Below, one piece after another: positions 11,253 through 22,959 of a DNA stretch of 64,000 nucleotides. Origin of the DNA: Mytilinidion resinicola (taxonomy: Eukaryota > Ascomycota > Dothideomycetes > Mytilinidiales > Mytilinidiaceae); the NCBI RefSeq assembly GCF_010093595.1, contig NW_022985459.1, positions 485,630-549,629 of the forward strand, read 5' to 3'. Position numbers and translations under genes: made by a program. The notes beneath the pieces were generated by a model. That model did no database searches. It was given only the letters and a program-made list of their open reading frames with translations, and was not told the origin of the DNA. How positions within the stretch are numbered: the first letter of the stretch is position 1; every line of letters begins with the position of its first letter.

Positions 11253-13978
11253 ATGGCTTCTCAAATCTCCGATGAAGCCCTCGGGAGCGTCATCCTTCAC
11301 TCTGTGACCTACAGCTCCTACCCCGATTCTGAAGATGTGGCCTCAGCAGAGCTCCCGCCCTCCGCTCTTCCCAATCTCCAAAAAGTTCTTGAAGAGGCCA
11401 GAGAGGATATAAAGGTGCAGACACACCCTCATCCGACCCGTAGTACTGCACAGTAGCTCACTTTCTGGCACAGAAAGACATCCGCGTCGTCAGTCGCGAA
11501 GCCGCCCCAGACATCGACGGATGGATTGCGCAAGCCAAGCAGCTGCAAGCCGACATCCAAGACTCCAAGGCCACCGCCCGCGCTATCGTACAAGCCGCCG
11601 AGGAAGGACAAAAAGAAGCTGCCAAGGCTCATGATGCTGGAGCTAAGGTGGTGCTACTGGAGAATGAGCTGGTGTTCAACGAGACTCTGGTCAATATCGT
11701 CGAGCAGATGAAGCACATCTCGGCCCAGGTGGAAGCCGCACAAGACGATGCCGTGCAAAGCCGAGTCTCACAGGCATTGGATAAGCTTGGGGAGATAGAA
11801 GAGGTCATGAAGAAGCTCGGAACATTTTCGGATACCAGAGTTGCTGGATTGCTGCAGAGCAAAGCCAACGTTTTACGACGAGCAATCACGGAGAACGCAA
11901 CCGAGTGCTGGAACGCGTTGCTGGTCCCTGATCCAAGTGTAAGGAAGATTATAATCAAGGATAAAATCCAGAGTGCGCAGTCTGACCACCATTGTTTGAG
12001 TCCAGCTAATTTGTGGGTAGGAGAGACTCTCATAAGCATTGAAATGGTCGTGGAAGTCCTCAAGAAGCTCCGCCTCTTCGATACTGCTGTCGGCAGGTTC
12101 GCCATGGCCTTTGAAAGCATCATCATATCACCTCGTCTCTCAATCACCCGAGATCCGGGGGTCTTGGCGATCAAGATTGACGAGGATGACATCCAGGCTA
12201 AGGGAGGAGTCAAGTCAATGAGCGTGCACTCTGCGCTGGAAGACATTCATCGAATCGCCGAGTATCTGAGCACCCGACTACCCCCCTCAATCGCTGTCCC
12301 TCTGTCCGCAAAGCTAGTACCAGTAATTGCGACTAAACTTATCAACAATTGGCTAGTGCCTGCCGTCCCTCTACATCTGAAAGATATCCCAGCTTTCCAA
12401 GAAACACTCTCGCTTGTACTCGGACTAGCAGAATATCTCGACGAGCTGACCTGGTCCAGCCAATCCCAGCTGGTAGAATGGGTTGACAGTTCCGCCGAGC
12501 TATGGCTTGCGAAACGTAAAGAGGCCACGATTGCCGGGATTCGGCGCGTCTGTTTCAAGGGCGTTCTTACCACGCACACCGTGGAGCGGGTTGAAACCCA
12601 GATGGTGTCGAAGTCTGACGACATCATCACTGGCAATGAAGCGCAGGACGACGATTGGGGAGCAGATTGGGGCGAGGAGGACACCACCGCAGAAGAATCC
12701 AAGACAGCTGAGTCTGTCGACGAGGAAGATGTGAGTGCGTGGGGTGTCGATGATGACACTGAGGAGGAAACTCCCAAACCAGAATCCAAAGAAGCTTCTG
12801 AACCTGGAGAAGATGAAGCCGACGCGTGGGGATGGGACGATGAAGACGTCCAAGCTGCACCCACTGATGCCAGCCCAAAGCTAACGAAATCTTCAAAGGC
12901 CAACGGCGCATCGCAGCCGCAGCAACCAGTCTCCCGAGAAATCACACTGAAGGAGACCTACGTCGTAACCTCGATTCCAGATGCGATACTCGAAATCATC
13001 AACCAGGTCATGTCCGACGTCGATGCTCTCAGCCGACCACCGTAAGTTATCCTTCTCTTCTCCCAATGCAATGCTAATAATCCCAGCCTCTCCACCACCG
13101 CCATCGCCCCTGCTGGGCCAAATCTCTACGCCATGCCCTCCCTCGTCCTTGCCATGTACCGTGCGACCGCATCAACCCATTATCAAAACTTACCAGCCGG
13201 CAACATGCTCATCTACAACGACTGCATGCGCCTATCCTCCCGACTCACCAACCTCCTCACCTCTCTCCCTTCCCCTCCGAACCCAATAGGTCCCACCACT
13301 CCACCTCATCTCCATCCGACCTTGCTCTCCCCGCTCCGCCTGAGTATTGAAAGCTCAATAAAGAAAACCGACTCCCTCGCCCACCGCGCCTACGGCCGCG
13401 AAATGGAGGCACAGCGCACCATAGTGCGCGACCTCCTCGACGGCGCGCAGGGCTTTGGTAGCTGTACCGCTGCTCCCTTTGCAGGCGAATGCGCCAACGC
13501 CATTACAATGACTGTCGACCGCATCCGCGAAGTTGCCGCCATCTGGAAAATCGTCCTCAGCCGCAGCGTCCGCCTGCAATCGCTCGGCAGCCTGCTCTCC
13601 GCCGCCATCACGAAAGTCATCACCGAGATCGAGGAACTGCCCGATATACCAGAGGAAGAATCGCGCAAGCTGCGCGGGTTTTGCATGCAGTTGGGTGAGC
13701 TCTCGAGCTTGTTTATCGCGGATGACGAGGCGGCTTCTGGGACCGATGGGCAGGGGGATGCTCAGCAGAGAGATCTAACCTCCATCTATACACCCAATTG
13801 GTTCAAGTTTCAGTATCTCGCTGAGATCTTAGACGCGTCGCTCGCGGACATTAAATATTTCTGGCAAGAGGGCGAGCTGAGGCTGGAGATGGAGAAGGAA
13901 GAGGTTGTTGATCTAATCAAGGCGCTGTTTGCGGACTCGGAGCATCGCCGGAGAGCGATACAAGAAATCAGGCGGTAG
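11253..13978 (+). CDS. ZW10: ZW10/Dsl1-like vesicle-tethering protein
   Basis: Three exons, 11253-11414, 11474-13041 and 13087-13978, with introns of 59 and 45 nt, give 873 residues. The protein matches the fungal ZW10 group. It has an N-terminal coiled-coil segment with DIDGWIAQAKQLQAD, a central helical domain, an acidic disordered insert at about 415-515 (DDDWGADWGEEDTTAEES, DEADAWGWDDED) and a conserved C-terminal domain. The latter includes LYAMPSLVLAMYRATASTHY, MLIYNDCMRLSSRL and NWFKFQYLAEILDASLADIK. ZW10/Dsl1 proteins act at the ER in tethering COPI vesicles; in animals they also act at kinetochores. The first donor (GTGCAG) is unusual, but the frame across it restores the conserved block. 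The Met at 11253 (MASQISDEALG) was chosen over an in-frame Met at 11199. Confidence 0.9.
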
Positions 13979-14280
13979 ACAGGAACGTCTTTGACGGGTA
14001 GATGGCGCTATTGAAGTAATGTATCAGGGTAGGGATGGGTAACGACACTTGTTCAGGCTATAAGGTTTGTGACATCTCGTCTAGCTGAATACGACCATTG
14101 ATGGCATCATGAGGTTGGTTTTTACTCTTAACTCAAATCCAATTCTCATAACTCTTCTTCCAAAACTATTCGTAATATCTCGAGTCCTGGGTGTGTGTCC
14201 ACCTTACCACTGTAACAGGTGCTTCAAAATGTTTCTCAAATTCTAAGCCAGGTGAGATGATGTTCGCGTGATGTGGAGCT
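13979..14280. other. 3' flank of the ZW10-like gene
   Basis: This is the 3' flank and probable terminator region of the ZW10-like gene. There is no gene, and no clear copy of the repeat core that starts just beyond it. Confidence 0.35.
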
Positions 14281-17275
14281 CTACATGCTCTCCATGTATC
14301 CTCCCGTACGCCGGAGGACTTCTTGCAGCGTCTTAAGCATACCAAATGTATCCGACGACTTCTCAAGCGAAACCCAGGCAATAGCAACCGAATTCCCTAG
14401 CTAAGGCTAGCCAAGACCAGGCATGAAGACTTGCACCAAAACTCCACCAGAGACTACCCGAAGGTCCTCCGGTCTCATACCATGATGGCGCCGAACTCCC
14501 AGTACGCCATCCACCCCGCCTGACTCTCCCAGAGGTAAAGATGCCTAGTATGCCATCCATGCCTCAAGAATCCCCGAAATCTCGTACGGAGACGTTGAGT
14601 CACCGGGCTAAATAGCTCCCTGGCCTGATGCCGTCGAAGACTCCTATCCAGGGAAGGTAGACTGGGTTGGCGGACTTGTATACTAGAATGAAGATGGAAG
14701 TAAAATTGAATAGGGAAAGAAGGTGGGGCGGGGAGTTGGGAAGCATTCGCGTATCGAAGAACCTTATATCGTGTTTAGCATCTTAGGAGGGGGATGGGGG
14801 ACCCCTTGCGGCGGTGAAATGGTACGCATGCATTCCAGGGCGATTCACGTGTCAATGAATGTGGCATGCTAATTACCAGAATAGTGATAGGTCAGAGGAC
14901 TCCATGCAGTAGTAGTAGGGTAGCGGAAAAAACATTTTGGGTACCATTCGATCCACGCCTTAACACTCTGACATTACATCCCAGATCCTCTTAGGGGTTT
15001 CAAGCCACCACAGACGCCGAGAAGACGGTGCGAATAGCTAGCCGCTTATTCGATGTAGCGAAGACCTTGACGTCTTATCTTCGAAGATTTAACCCGGCCG
15101 GAGGATCTGATGCAGCCGTAGGAGGACGAAGGGACAAGCGTAAGACCGGTGCAATTTGAGCACCTCCGCTTTTCAACGGCCTACCCATGAGAAACTTCCC
15201 AGGCTAGAGAATCTCATGCAGCGGTATAATGGTGGCGAAAGGAACGATTCAGGCCCCATTCAATTCACACGCTTCCTTTTTTGACCTCTCGCTGCGCGTT
15301 TTTATGAGCATCCAAGACACTGTAGACGCCGACGAGACCGCGCTGACAGCTATTCCAAGTCGCTCATCCCCGGAAATAACGTTCTATCCACGATAGATTT
15401 CTCCGGCTGGAGACCTCATGCGGCGCTAAAAAGTTAGAAAGATGGGTGAATGAAATCGCGTTTACATCACGTGATGTCGAGGTATCCATCTACGTTCCTC
15501 CTTCAAATCGACACTACGAAGTTCGGACTACTTGGCTGGCTTTAGAGGGATTCCGAACGGCGCTGTCAAGATGCACGCACTCTCTGAATCACGACAATCT
15601 TCCAAATTCTACAAACCAAGCTGGAGGACTTCATGGGGGCCATCGCGGAGTAGACACGCGCTTCGACTCAGCGCTACAGAATGCACTTTTCCTGTGGTGC
15701 ATTCGAGCACTTCAATCTATCAAGTGCCGCCGAAGAAGGCCGCGTCAAAACCGCCCCAAGAAACCGCCAATGCCACCAAAACGAAAGTTGGACTACTTTA
15801 GAGGATCTTTGGAGTAGAAGGAAGGCTATACTAATCCAACTCCATTCGGGAAGCTACCATATAAATCAGAGCATTCCGTCAAACGCTCCAGCCCAAAAAG
15901 CAGGGAAATGCTACCAGTATTGCCGGAAACCCATATGTGCACGTTCCACACCAAGACGTCCAAGAAGCTCAGCGCATCTCCGACCGACCTCGGCCGCCCG
16001 ATCATCACGTCGACGGCTACCGCGGCATGGGGGCGTGACGTAGAGATCCGTTGTCTCGACAGTGAAAATCAAGATTTCGTCGTCCTCGCTCCTTGCTAGG
16101 AAGGCGCCCGTTCTGCCTTTCGAAAAGATCTAGTAGCTGAAGCTCTGCGCAGCAGGCCCGGGTTTCTCTCGCTCATCTTGCTCGGTGTCTTCGAAAATCT
16201 AAGAAGGAATCAAGCCGAGTCTTGAAGGGTTCTATGCGGTAGTGTAACCAGCTAGACGGGTAGCTGTCCGACTAACGCATCACGGAAAACAACCTACGAG
16301 AATTTCAGCAGGCTGGAAGACTTCCTACATGGGTAGGACGCTGGAAAAACGAGGGAACAAGCTCCTACACGATTCGCGCATTAAGGACCTTAACGTCGTC
16401 TTCGCGGAAATCATACCGTGTTGGAGGATTCTTCGCGGTGGTGGCATGGTAGAGGTAGCTGCTTATGCAATCTACAAGGGATGTAACTTGACATCCCATC
16501 TCTAATTTCTATCAGGATTCAAGAGAACACGTGCAACGACAACAGGATAGAAGATGAGCGAATGAGACCCTACTCGATCCACATAGCAAGGAACTTTACG
16601 TCCCTTTATAGAAGTTGACTTGAGCCGAACGGCTCTATGCAGCGGCGTGATAGCGTAAATTATTGGCTATGCGATCTTCGAGGTACGTAACTTCACTATC
16701 CCGTCTTCATTTTCCATGAGGGTTTGAGGACATCTCGTGCAGTGGTAGGATAATGGAAACGTAGGCAAATAGACTGCATCCAATATATACAGAATCGCGC
16801 TTTACATCCTCTTCACAAAAAGATTCGTACGCTGAAGGACTTCATGCAACGGTAAGAATGTGTAGACACCTAGTTATGCGATACACAAGGCGTAGAACTG
16901 TACATCCTATACACAGAAATAACCCCGTGCTGGAGAACCTCGTGCAACGCTAAGAATGTATTGATATCTAGCCTTCTTGTATACGCATTAACGTAAGTAA
17001 CATCCTAGACCAGAGACCCTCTTGCAGTGCTAACATTATACCAATAGCTAGCCTTCTAATTCACTCATCAACAGAAATAGCATTTTACTCTTAACGAACT
17101 TGATAGGCTGAGGGACATTATGCAGCGGTGTAATAGTGTAGACAGCAGCTCTCCAATCTAAGCAACAAGGAACATTACATTTCATCCACGAATATTTCCA
17201 CGCTAGACACACTAGCAGGGGCATCCGAAGCACTAGCAGAATCGGGCTCCGGGACACTCGGCTAATACAGTACTA
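14281..17275. repeat. degenerate tandem repeat array, left block
   Basis: About 3 kb of divergent copies of one repeat. The best-kept part is a core resembling GGACYTCATGCAGCG, usually preceded by 'GCTGGA/GCCGGA' and followed by 'GTAAGAATGTGTAGA'-like sequence. Cores can be seen at about 14314, 14897, 15101, 15206, 15409, 15622, 16218, 16311, 16425, 16625, 16731, 16837, 16932, 17013 and 17111. Where copies are well kept, the spacing is 80-106 bp. Between cores a second block recurs (AGAAATAACATCCTA-like). Copies differ by many point changes, mainly transitions, so the array is old or mutated. Short ORFs cross it (for example 15446-15817) but only reflect the repeat. No gene seen. Confidence 0.8.
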
Positions 17276-17519
17276 TCTCAGTATGCCCCAGGGAAGGCAG
17301 ACTGTTGTTTATAACTGCAACCATTTCCCCTGAGACCTTTTACGTGGAACTGCCTTGCCCGCTACGTGGTGCTCTCTAATTGGATAGATTTATGACCGAA
17401 CTTTAAATTTCACAATGTGCGCGGGCAAAGGACGTGCACCTCCAGGCTGGGGGCTGAGTACCTGTTCTCTTTCCCTCATAAGGGCGCATCACCCCCGCCT
17501 TCCTACTTAACCACGTCGA

Positions 17520-19749
17520 ATGATGATGTGTTTCTTCGACCTCTTGACGAATTTGTGGCTTCGGCTCAATTTTGGAACGCATCCAAAACTATCCCATGCA
17601 GGAGAACGAACTTGCCTACATCCCCCAGCACCCACCGGTCAACTTTTTAGTATCGATGACATCAACTACGTCGTCCGACCAACCAACCGTGTAAGAGATG
17701 TGCGAGACTTAGCGGAAGGCTGCGGCTAATGTGCGAAAAGCCCTTCACAGGGCGTTTAGGCAACCAAACCGCGCTCCTAACCGTCTTTGCTGTGACGCCT
17801 GGCGACGTTGTCGATACCGCATCATTGCGGGCAAGAATTGCCCAATATACCGAGACCGACGACGTGTTCCATCCAAGATTTCTCGCGGGCATCATCTTCC
17901 AAGGCGCCGAGAAGTCCCAGCTTCACGTCAAGCTGGAACCGACCGACGCTTTTCGAGAATGGGGCCTCGAGTGGATGCACTTTCAGTCGTCCGCGAAGGA
18001 CTCGGCTCCGCTGCCGCCGGGTCCATACATGGTGCGAGATGGCGAGTTGTTCCAGGTGTGGAGGCTCTACAGCGATAACAACTTGGCTTTCATTCAGTCG
18101 GTTTGGCCTACAATCGGCTCATCAGGGTATGTTCAGCTTCGTTTGTGGATTGAGCTGTGCTGACTAATTCTAGCGAATATACACAAGTTTCTTTCGCCGG
18201 GAATGGATACCGTACCTTAGCTATCGCAACACCCTCTCGGTTATATACATCGTGGCCAGAACGACTGCCTTTGGACGGCGTGCGAATTGGAATCAAGGAT
18301 CTTTATCATCTGAAGGGGCTCCGAACTTCACTTTGCAACCGTGCCTTCAATGAACTGTACCCACCACAATCCACCACTGCCAAGACCATCGTACATCTCA
18401 TATCGAAGGGTGTTCAAGTTGTTGGCAAAAATCACCTTAGCTCTTTCGCGTTAGAAGAACACCCTACACAGAGCATTGACTATGAGTCGCCCTTCAACCC
18501 CCGTGCGGACGGTTATCAGATTACAGGTGGAAGCAGTAGCGGAAGCGCGTCAGCTGTCGCATCCTATGATTGGTTAGATTTTGCGATCGCTACTGATGGT
18601 AAGCACCTTCCTCGGCGTTCTCAACAAGAAATCTTATACTGGAAGCGTACGGATACCAGCTCTTTGGAATGGATGTTTTGGGCTGCGACCGTCAACAAAT
18701 GCCATATCTACGGAGGGCGTTGTTTCTGTATATCCCGGATTCGATACACCAGGACTCCTCGGACGAGATCTGGAGAAATTTCACCATTTTGTATCCGTAT
18801 GGTATGGACAAGAGACGGGAAACACGCCCATTTCAGCTCCCAAGCTATTGATTCCCACAGACTTCTTCACGGGAATAAATTCAGACCAATCCAGACTCAT
18901 CAATAACTTCGTCAAAGATCTCGAGAGGAGTTCAGGCACGGTCGCAGAACGTCGCTCTATCGCTGAAACTTGGTCACATTCGGCACCGGTAGACGAGCCT
19001 GATCTCAGCGTGTATCTTCAAAATGTTCGTTGGTCACCCTTGTATCTTTCGCTAACGTCGCTGAATGTGAGAACAGGCAACACTTTGCAGCTTCTATTAT
19101 ACTGCCTTCCATGTCTTTGATGATTTTCGAACGTCTTACGAAAAGGAATTCGGTCGAAAGCCTTTCGTAACGGAGACGAATCGATGGCTCTGGTAAGAGT
19201 GCTCTCAATGTTGTCCATCTGCTGCTAACTCATGCATTAGGAAGCTCGGCGAACAAGTTTCCCGAGAGCAGTATGAAGATATGAATCGTAGACTATCGAT
19301 TTTCAAACAGTGGTTCCTGAAACACTACATGAAGGCTGGTGAACAGAATTCGATCTTGGTACTCCCTCTCTCCGATGTGAAGCCCAACTACCGTGACGTC
19401 TATCCTGGAGCCAATAGTACACCACGTACTGGGCTGCGACCGACGTACCTCAGTGCTTATCTTGGAGCGCCAGAGCTCGCCCTACCGAGTTGGTCGATCC
19501 CATTTCATATAGGATACTCCTCGCACTGACACTTCTATAGTTGGGCACATCGAGTACATGTCGAGAATTTCAGGAAATGCCGAGTCTCTGCCAGTTGCTG
19601 TTTCTTTGATGGGCCCGCCTGGTACTGACCTAGCTCTCATTCAGCTGACGGTCGATTCACTGAAACAAGCGAATCGCCCTACGACAGTTCGTGCTGGGAC
19701 TGCGAGAATGTGGGATCATACCGATTCGAATAATTCCATTCAAGCATAA
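17520..19749 (+). pseudogene. amidase-signature protein, one splice junction broken
   Basis: An amidase-signature gene related to GatA-type and fungal secondary-metabolism amidases. Exons: 17520-17688, 17751-18126, 18174-18598, about 18638-19024, 19077-19192, 19241-19488 and 19541-19749. Five of the six introns are normal (47-62 nt). The catalytic Lys is in [14 protein letters not shown], the cis-Ser in [13 protein letters not shown] and the nucleophile Ser in [12 protein letters not shown]. The junction between the last two motifs fails. The donor at 18599 (GTAAGC) is good, but only about 37 nt lie between it and the TGSVR codons, and no AG acceptor restores the frame there (the only early AG, at 18627-18628, gives the wrong frame). 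A small deletion over the acceptor would explain this. Without splicing, the product loses the nucleophile. The gene stands alone inside the repeat array. The N-terminal start (MMMCFF at 17520) is uncertain. An assembly error or a non-AG acceptor is the alternative. Confidence 0.75.
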
Positions 19750-19924
19750 GGAGACTGAAAACACGCCCTACGAACAGATTCATATAGTACTGGGCAATAC
19801 CCACTCAAGTTAGACAGTACGTTGTATGCCGGTCTGCCGTCAGTTTTGAAACCGTGTCCCGGGCCTCCGTCTGCGTAGAAATCAGCATCTGCGGCGGCAA
19901 AAGCATGTAGACAACACCAACCTA

Positions 19925-20745
19925 ATTCACCCATGGATAGAAATAACATCCTACTCTCGAGAAACGTGATAGGCCGGAGGACGTCATGCAGTGCTAAGAT
20001 CGCACAGACAGCATGCTATCTGATTCATTTATCAACGGATATGACATTCTATTCACGAGAATTTAACAAGGCCAGAGGACTCTATGCGGCGGTAAGATCG
20101 TGTAGACTATACAGTTCCTAATTCACCTCTTAATAGAAATAACATCGTACATTCAGAAAAACGTGATACGCTAGAGGACCTCGTGCGGTCGCAAGAGGGT
20201 AGAAAAAGGAGTGAATAATGGGGCGTCCGATTCAAGTATGGACGGAATTGACGTCCTATTCATAAGAATCGGACCAGGCTAGAGGACCTCGTGCGGTGGC
20301 AAGAAGCTGGAAAGATAGGAGACTAAGGGCATGTACGAATCATGTACGGACGGAAATGACGTCGCATTCACTAGGAATATAAGAGGTTAGGGGCCCTCAT
20401 ACGACGACAAGAAGCTGGAAAGATAGGAGAATAAGAGCATGTACAGATCACGTATATACGGAAATAACATCCTATTCCTGTAAAACATAACACGTCAAAG
20501 GACTTCGTGCAGCGGCAGGAGAGTGGGAAAGGGATCAAATAAGACGGTAGGCAATTCATTCATCGACGGAAATGACATCCTACCCTTGAGAAACGGAAGA
20601 GGCTAGGAGACCTCATGCGGCGGCAACATAGTGGAAAGATAGGAAAACAAGGGTATGTCTAATATATATACCAACAGAAATGACATCCCATTCTCGAGAA
20701 ACACAATAGGCCGGAAGACCTCCTACGGCGGCAAGAGGGTAGGAA
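19925..20745. repeat. repeat array, right block, ~108-bp sub-family
   Basis: Eight consecutive copies have cores near 19975, 20074, 20172, 20280, 20388, 20497, 20604 and 20715, spaced 98-111 bp apart. The unit reads roughly: GARAAACGTGATAGGCYRGA, then GGACCTCATGCGGCGGCAAG, then about 25 bp with 'GGAAAGATAGGA', then 'CATGTACGAATCA', then ACGGAAATGACATCCYATTC. This is the most regular part of the island. The core is the same as in the left block on the other side of the amidase gene. Confidence 0.85.
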
Positions 20746-20889
20746 AGCGGATGAATGGGGTGGCTAAATCACGTGATATCGCGTTTCAAAATCCTATCTC
20801 AAATCTTCCAACTCAACACCACGCGTTTGCAGTCTCGTAGAACCTATCGAGGAACCTCAAACAGTGTTGCCACGTTGTACGCACTTTGA

Positions 20890-21745
20890 ACATACTATAC
20901 CGGTTCAAAGTTCTGAAAATAGATCGAAGGACTTCATGCAGCGCTATCACGGTGTACGCACTCCAATTGGACACCACACGCGTTTCTAGTTTCTTAGAAC
21001 CTATCGAGAGACTTCAAACAGCGCTATCACGATGTACGCACTTGCGATTGAAACCACGCCTGTTTCCGATTCTGAAAGTAGGCCGGAGGACCTCAAACGG
21101 CGCCATCACGATGTACGCACTTCAATTCATTACCGCACGGACTCGAATATCTCGAGACTAGGTAGGGGACTTCAAGAGATACCATCGTGGAGTAGATACT
21201 TTCAGATACGCAGGATCGAACCTTGAAGGCACGCTGAAGGACTTCATGCAGCGCCATCGTGTTGTACACACTTTTCGCGGTTTAAATTCCTGAAAGTACG
21301 CCAAAGGACCTCGAACAGCGGCGTAGAAATATACACAGTTTACACTGCGAATACTTATCTTAAAATTATAGAAATACGCTGGAGGACCTCAAACACCGTC
21401 GTCACGGTGTACAAACTTGTAATGATGTTCATGCTAGGTTTCCGGTCCCAAAAATGTGCTGGGGGACCTCGAACAGCGGCGTAGAAATATACACACTTTA
21501 CACCGCAAATACTCATTTCAAAAATTCCCAAAAGCACGTTGCAGGACTTCCAACACCACCATCCCCTTATACCCACTTCTCACATTTCAAATGCCCAAAA
21601 GCACGTTGCAGGACCTCCAACACCACCATCCCCTTATACCCACTTCTCACATTTCAAATGCCCAAAAGCACATCGCAGGACCTCAAACACTGCCATCCCA
21701 GCATCCACAGCACCAAAACTCGCAGTTTTCTAGCTGTTTTTAGTG
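20890..21745. repeat. repeat array, right block, 66-85-bp sub-family
   Basis: About eleven shorter copies have cores near 20928, 21010, 21078, 21165, 21238, 21306, 21382, 21465, 21545, 21610 and 21676. Typical text is GGACYTCAAACAGCGCYATC followed by ACGATGTACGCACTT. The last three copies (21530-21700) are almost identical, with a 66-67 bp unit (CCCAAAAGCACGTTGCAGGA...), so they arose recently compared with the rest. The block ends about 65 bp before the inserted mobile element. Confidence 0.85.
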
Positions 21746-22035
21746 CATTGAAGCTCTAATAACACCGTTAAAAACCCCATAACGTGCTAAAAATACTACA
21801 ACACTTTAAGAATGGGCGCCACTAATAGCACACCCCTTTTTCACTAATCGCACACCCCCCCTCTTGGCGCTTCACCGCCTTCCTATTGGCTCGGATTACG
21901 GCTCCGGAGCCTCCGGGCATTCACCTATACATCACGTGACGCTATACGCGAGGCTGCACGAATCGGCAAGGCTGCACGCCGATTTGTATAGCCTCGCCGA
22001 TTTGTATAGCCTCACGTACGAGCTCACGTACGAGC

Positions 22036-22610
22036 NNNNNNNNNNNNNNNNNNNNNNNNNNNNNNNNNNNNNNNNNNNNNNNNNNNNNNNNNNNNNNNNN
22101 NNNNNNNNNNNNNNNNNNNNNNNNNNNNNNNNNNNNNNNNNNNNNNNNNNNNNNNNNNNNNNNNNNNNNNNNNNNNNNNNNNNNNNNNNNNNNNNNNNNN
22201 NNNNNNNNNNNNNNNNNNNNNNNNNNNNNNNNNNNNNNNNNNNNNNNNNNNNNNNNNNNNNNNNNNNNNNNNNNNNNNNNNNNNNNNNNNNNNNNNNNNN
22301 NNNNNNNNNNNNNNNNNNNNNNNNNNNNNNNNNNNNNNNNNNNNNNNNNNNNNNNNNNNNNNNNNNNNNNNNNNNNNNNNNNNNNNNNNNNNNNNNNNNN
22401 NNNNNNNNNNNNNNNNNNNNNNNNNNNNNNNNNNNNNNNNNNNNNNNNNNNNNNNNNNNNNNNNNNNNNNNNNNNNNNNNNNNNNNNNNNNNNNNNNNNN
22501 NNNNNNNNNNNNNNNNNNNNNNNNNNNNNNNNNNNNNNNNNNNNNNNNNNNNNNNNNNNNNNNNNNNNNNNNNNNNNNNNNNNNNNNNNNNNNNNNNNNN
22601 NNNNNNNNNN
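22036..22610. other. assembly gap (575 N)
   Basis: A run of N inside the Mutator-like element. The gap is flanked by short direct repeats (CTCACGTACGAG before it, GCTGCCGTAGGT after it), a likely cause of assembly failure. Its true length is unknown. Reading frames drawn across it have no meaning. Confidence 0.99.
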
Positions 22611-22769
22611 GCTGCTGTATGCGTTGCTATAGGTGCTGCCGTAGGTACTGCCATAGGTGCTGCCGTAGATGCAGCTGTAGGCCTAAGAAGGGCTGGATCA
22701 ATACGAGAAGATCAACCGGTGTAGCTGTCGACTGATAGGCATTCCGAGCGACAGGAGCTGGACGAGGGA

Positions 22770-22959
22770 CTACAGAAATAGGCGGTGCTGGCGGCGGAGC
22801 TGTCGGCATGCGTCCTGGAGGTATGCTCGTATGTCCACTCTGTCTGGTTTACTACGGTATTTTGCTAGGCCGTAGCCCTGCGCTGATGCGTGCGCTTGTA
22901 AAGCAATATGCGCTTTCTCTGTTATAGCGTAGTACGCCAGCCGTGGCGGCTGGAGGGCC
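22770..22959 (-). pseudogene. possible MULE transposase N-terminal remnant
   Basis: A short minus-strand frame from MALQPPRLAYY (about 22959) to the stop at 22770. It contains AHIALQAHASAQGYGLAKYR followed by SKPDRV. The 'LQAHAxxxGYxxxxxRS' pattern resembles the FAR1-like zinc-binding start of fungal Mutator-like transposases, as far as I recall. No catalytic domain follows. It supports the element class but is weak on its own. Confidence 0.35.

Noticed and set aside
12247..12945. 232-codon minus-strand frame
   Set aside because: Antisense shadow of the acidic insert of ZW10; Ser-rich low complexity only.
15446..15817. 123-codon plus-strand frame in the left array
   Set aside because: Consists of array copies; the same peptide-like text (TALSRCTH) recurs at other copies, so it reflects the repeat.
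18599..18628. 30-nt intron rescuing the amidase
   Set aside because: Too short for splicing and keeps the wrong frame, so the TGSVR motif would not be read.
14281..21745. CRISPR-like array
   Set aside because: A short core recurs at fairly regular spacing, but the copies are diverged, the spacers are themselves repeated, and the host is clearly a eukaryote. No cas-like genes.
21864..22724. 286-codon plus-strand and 240-codon minus-strand frames
   Set aside because: Both run through the 575-N gap; the open frame is an artefact of undefined bases.
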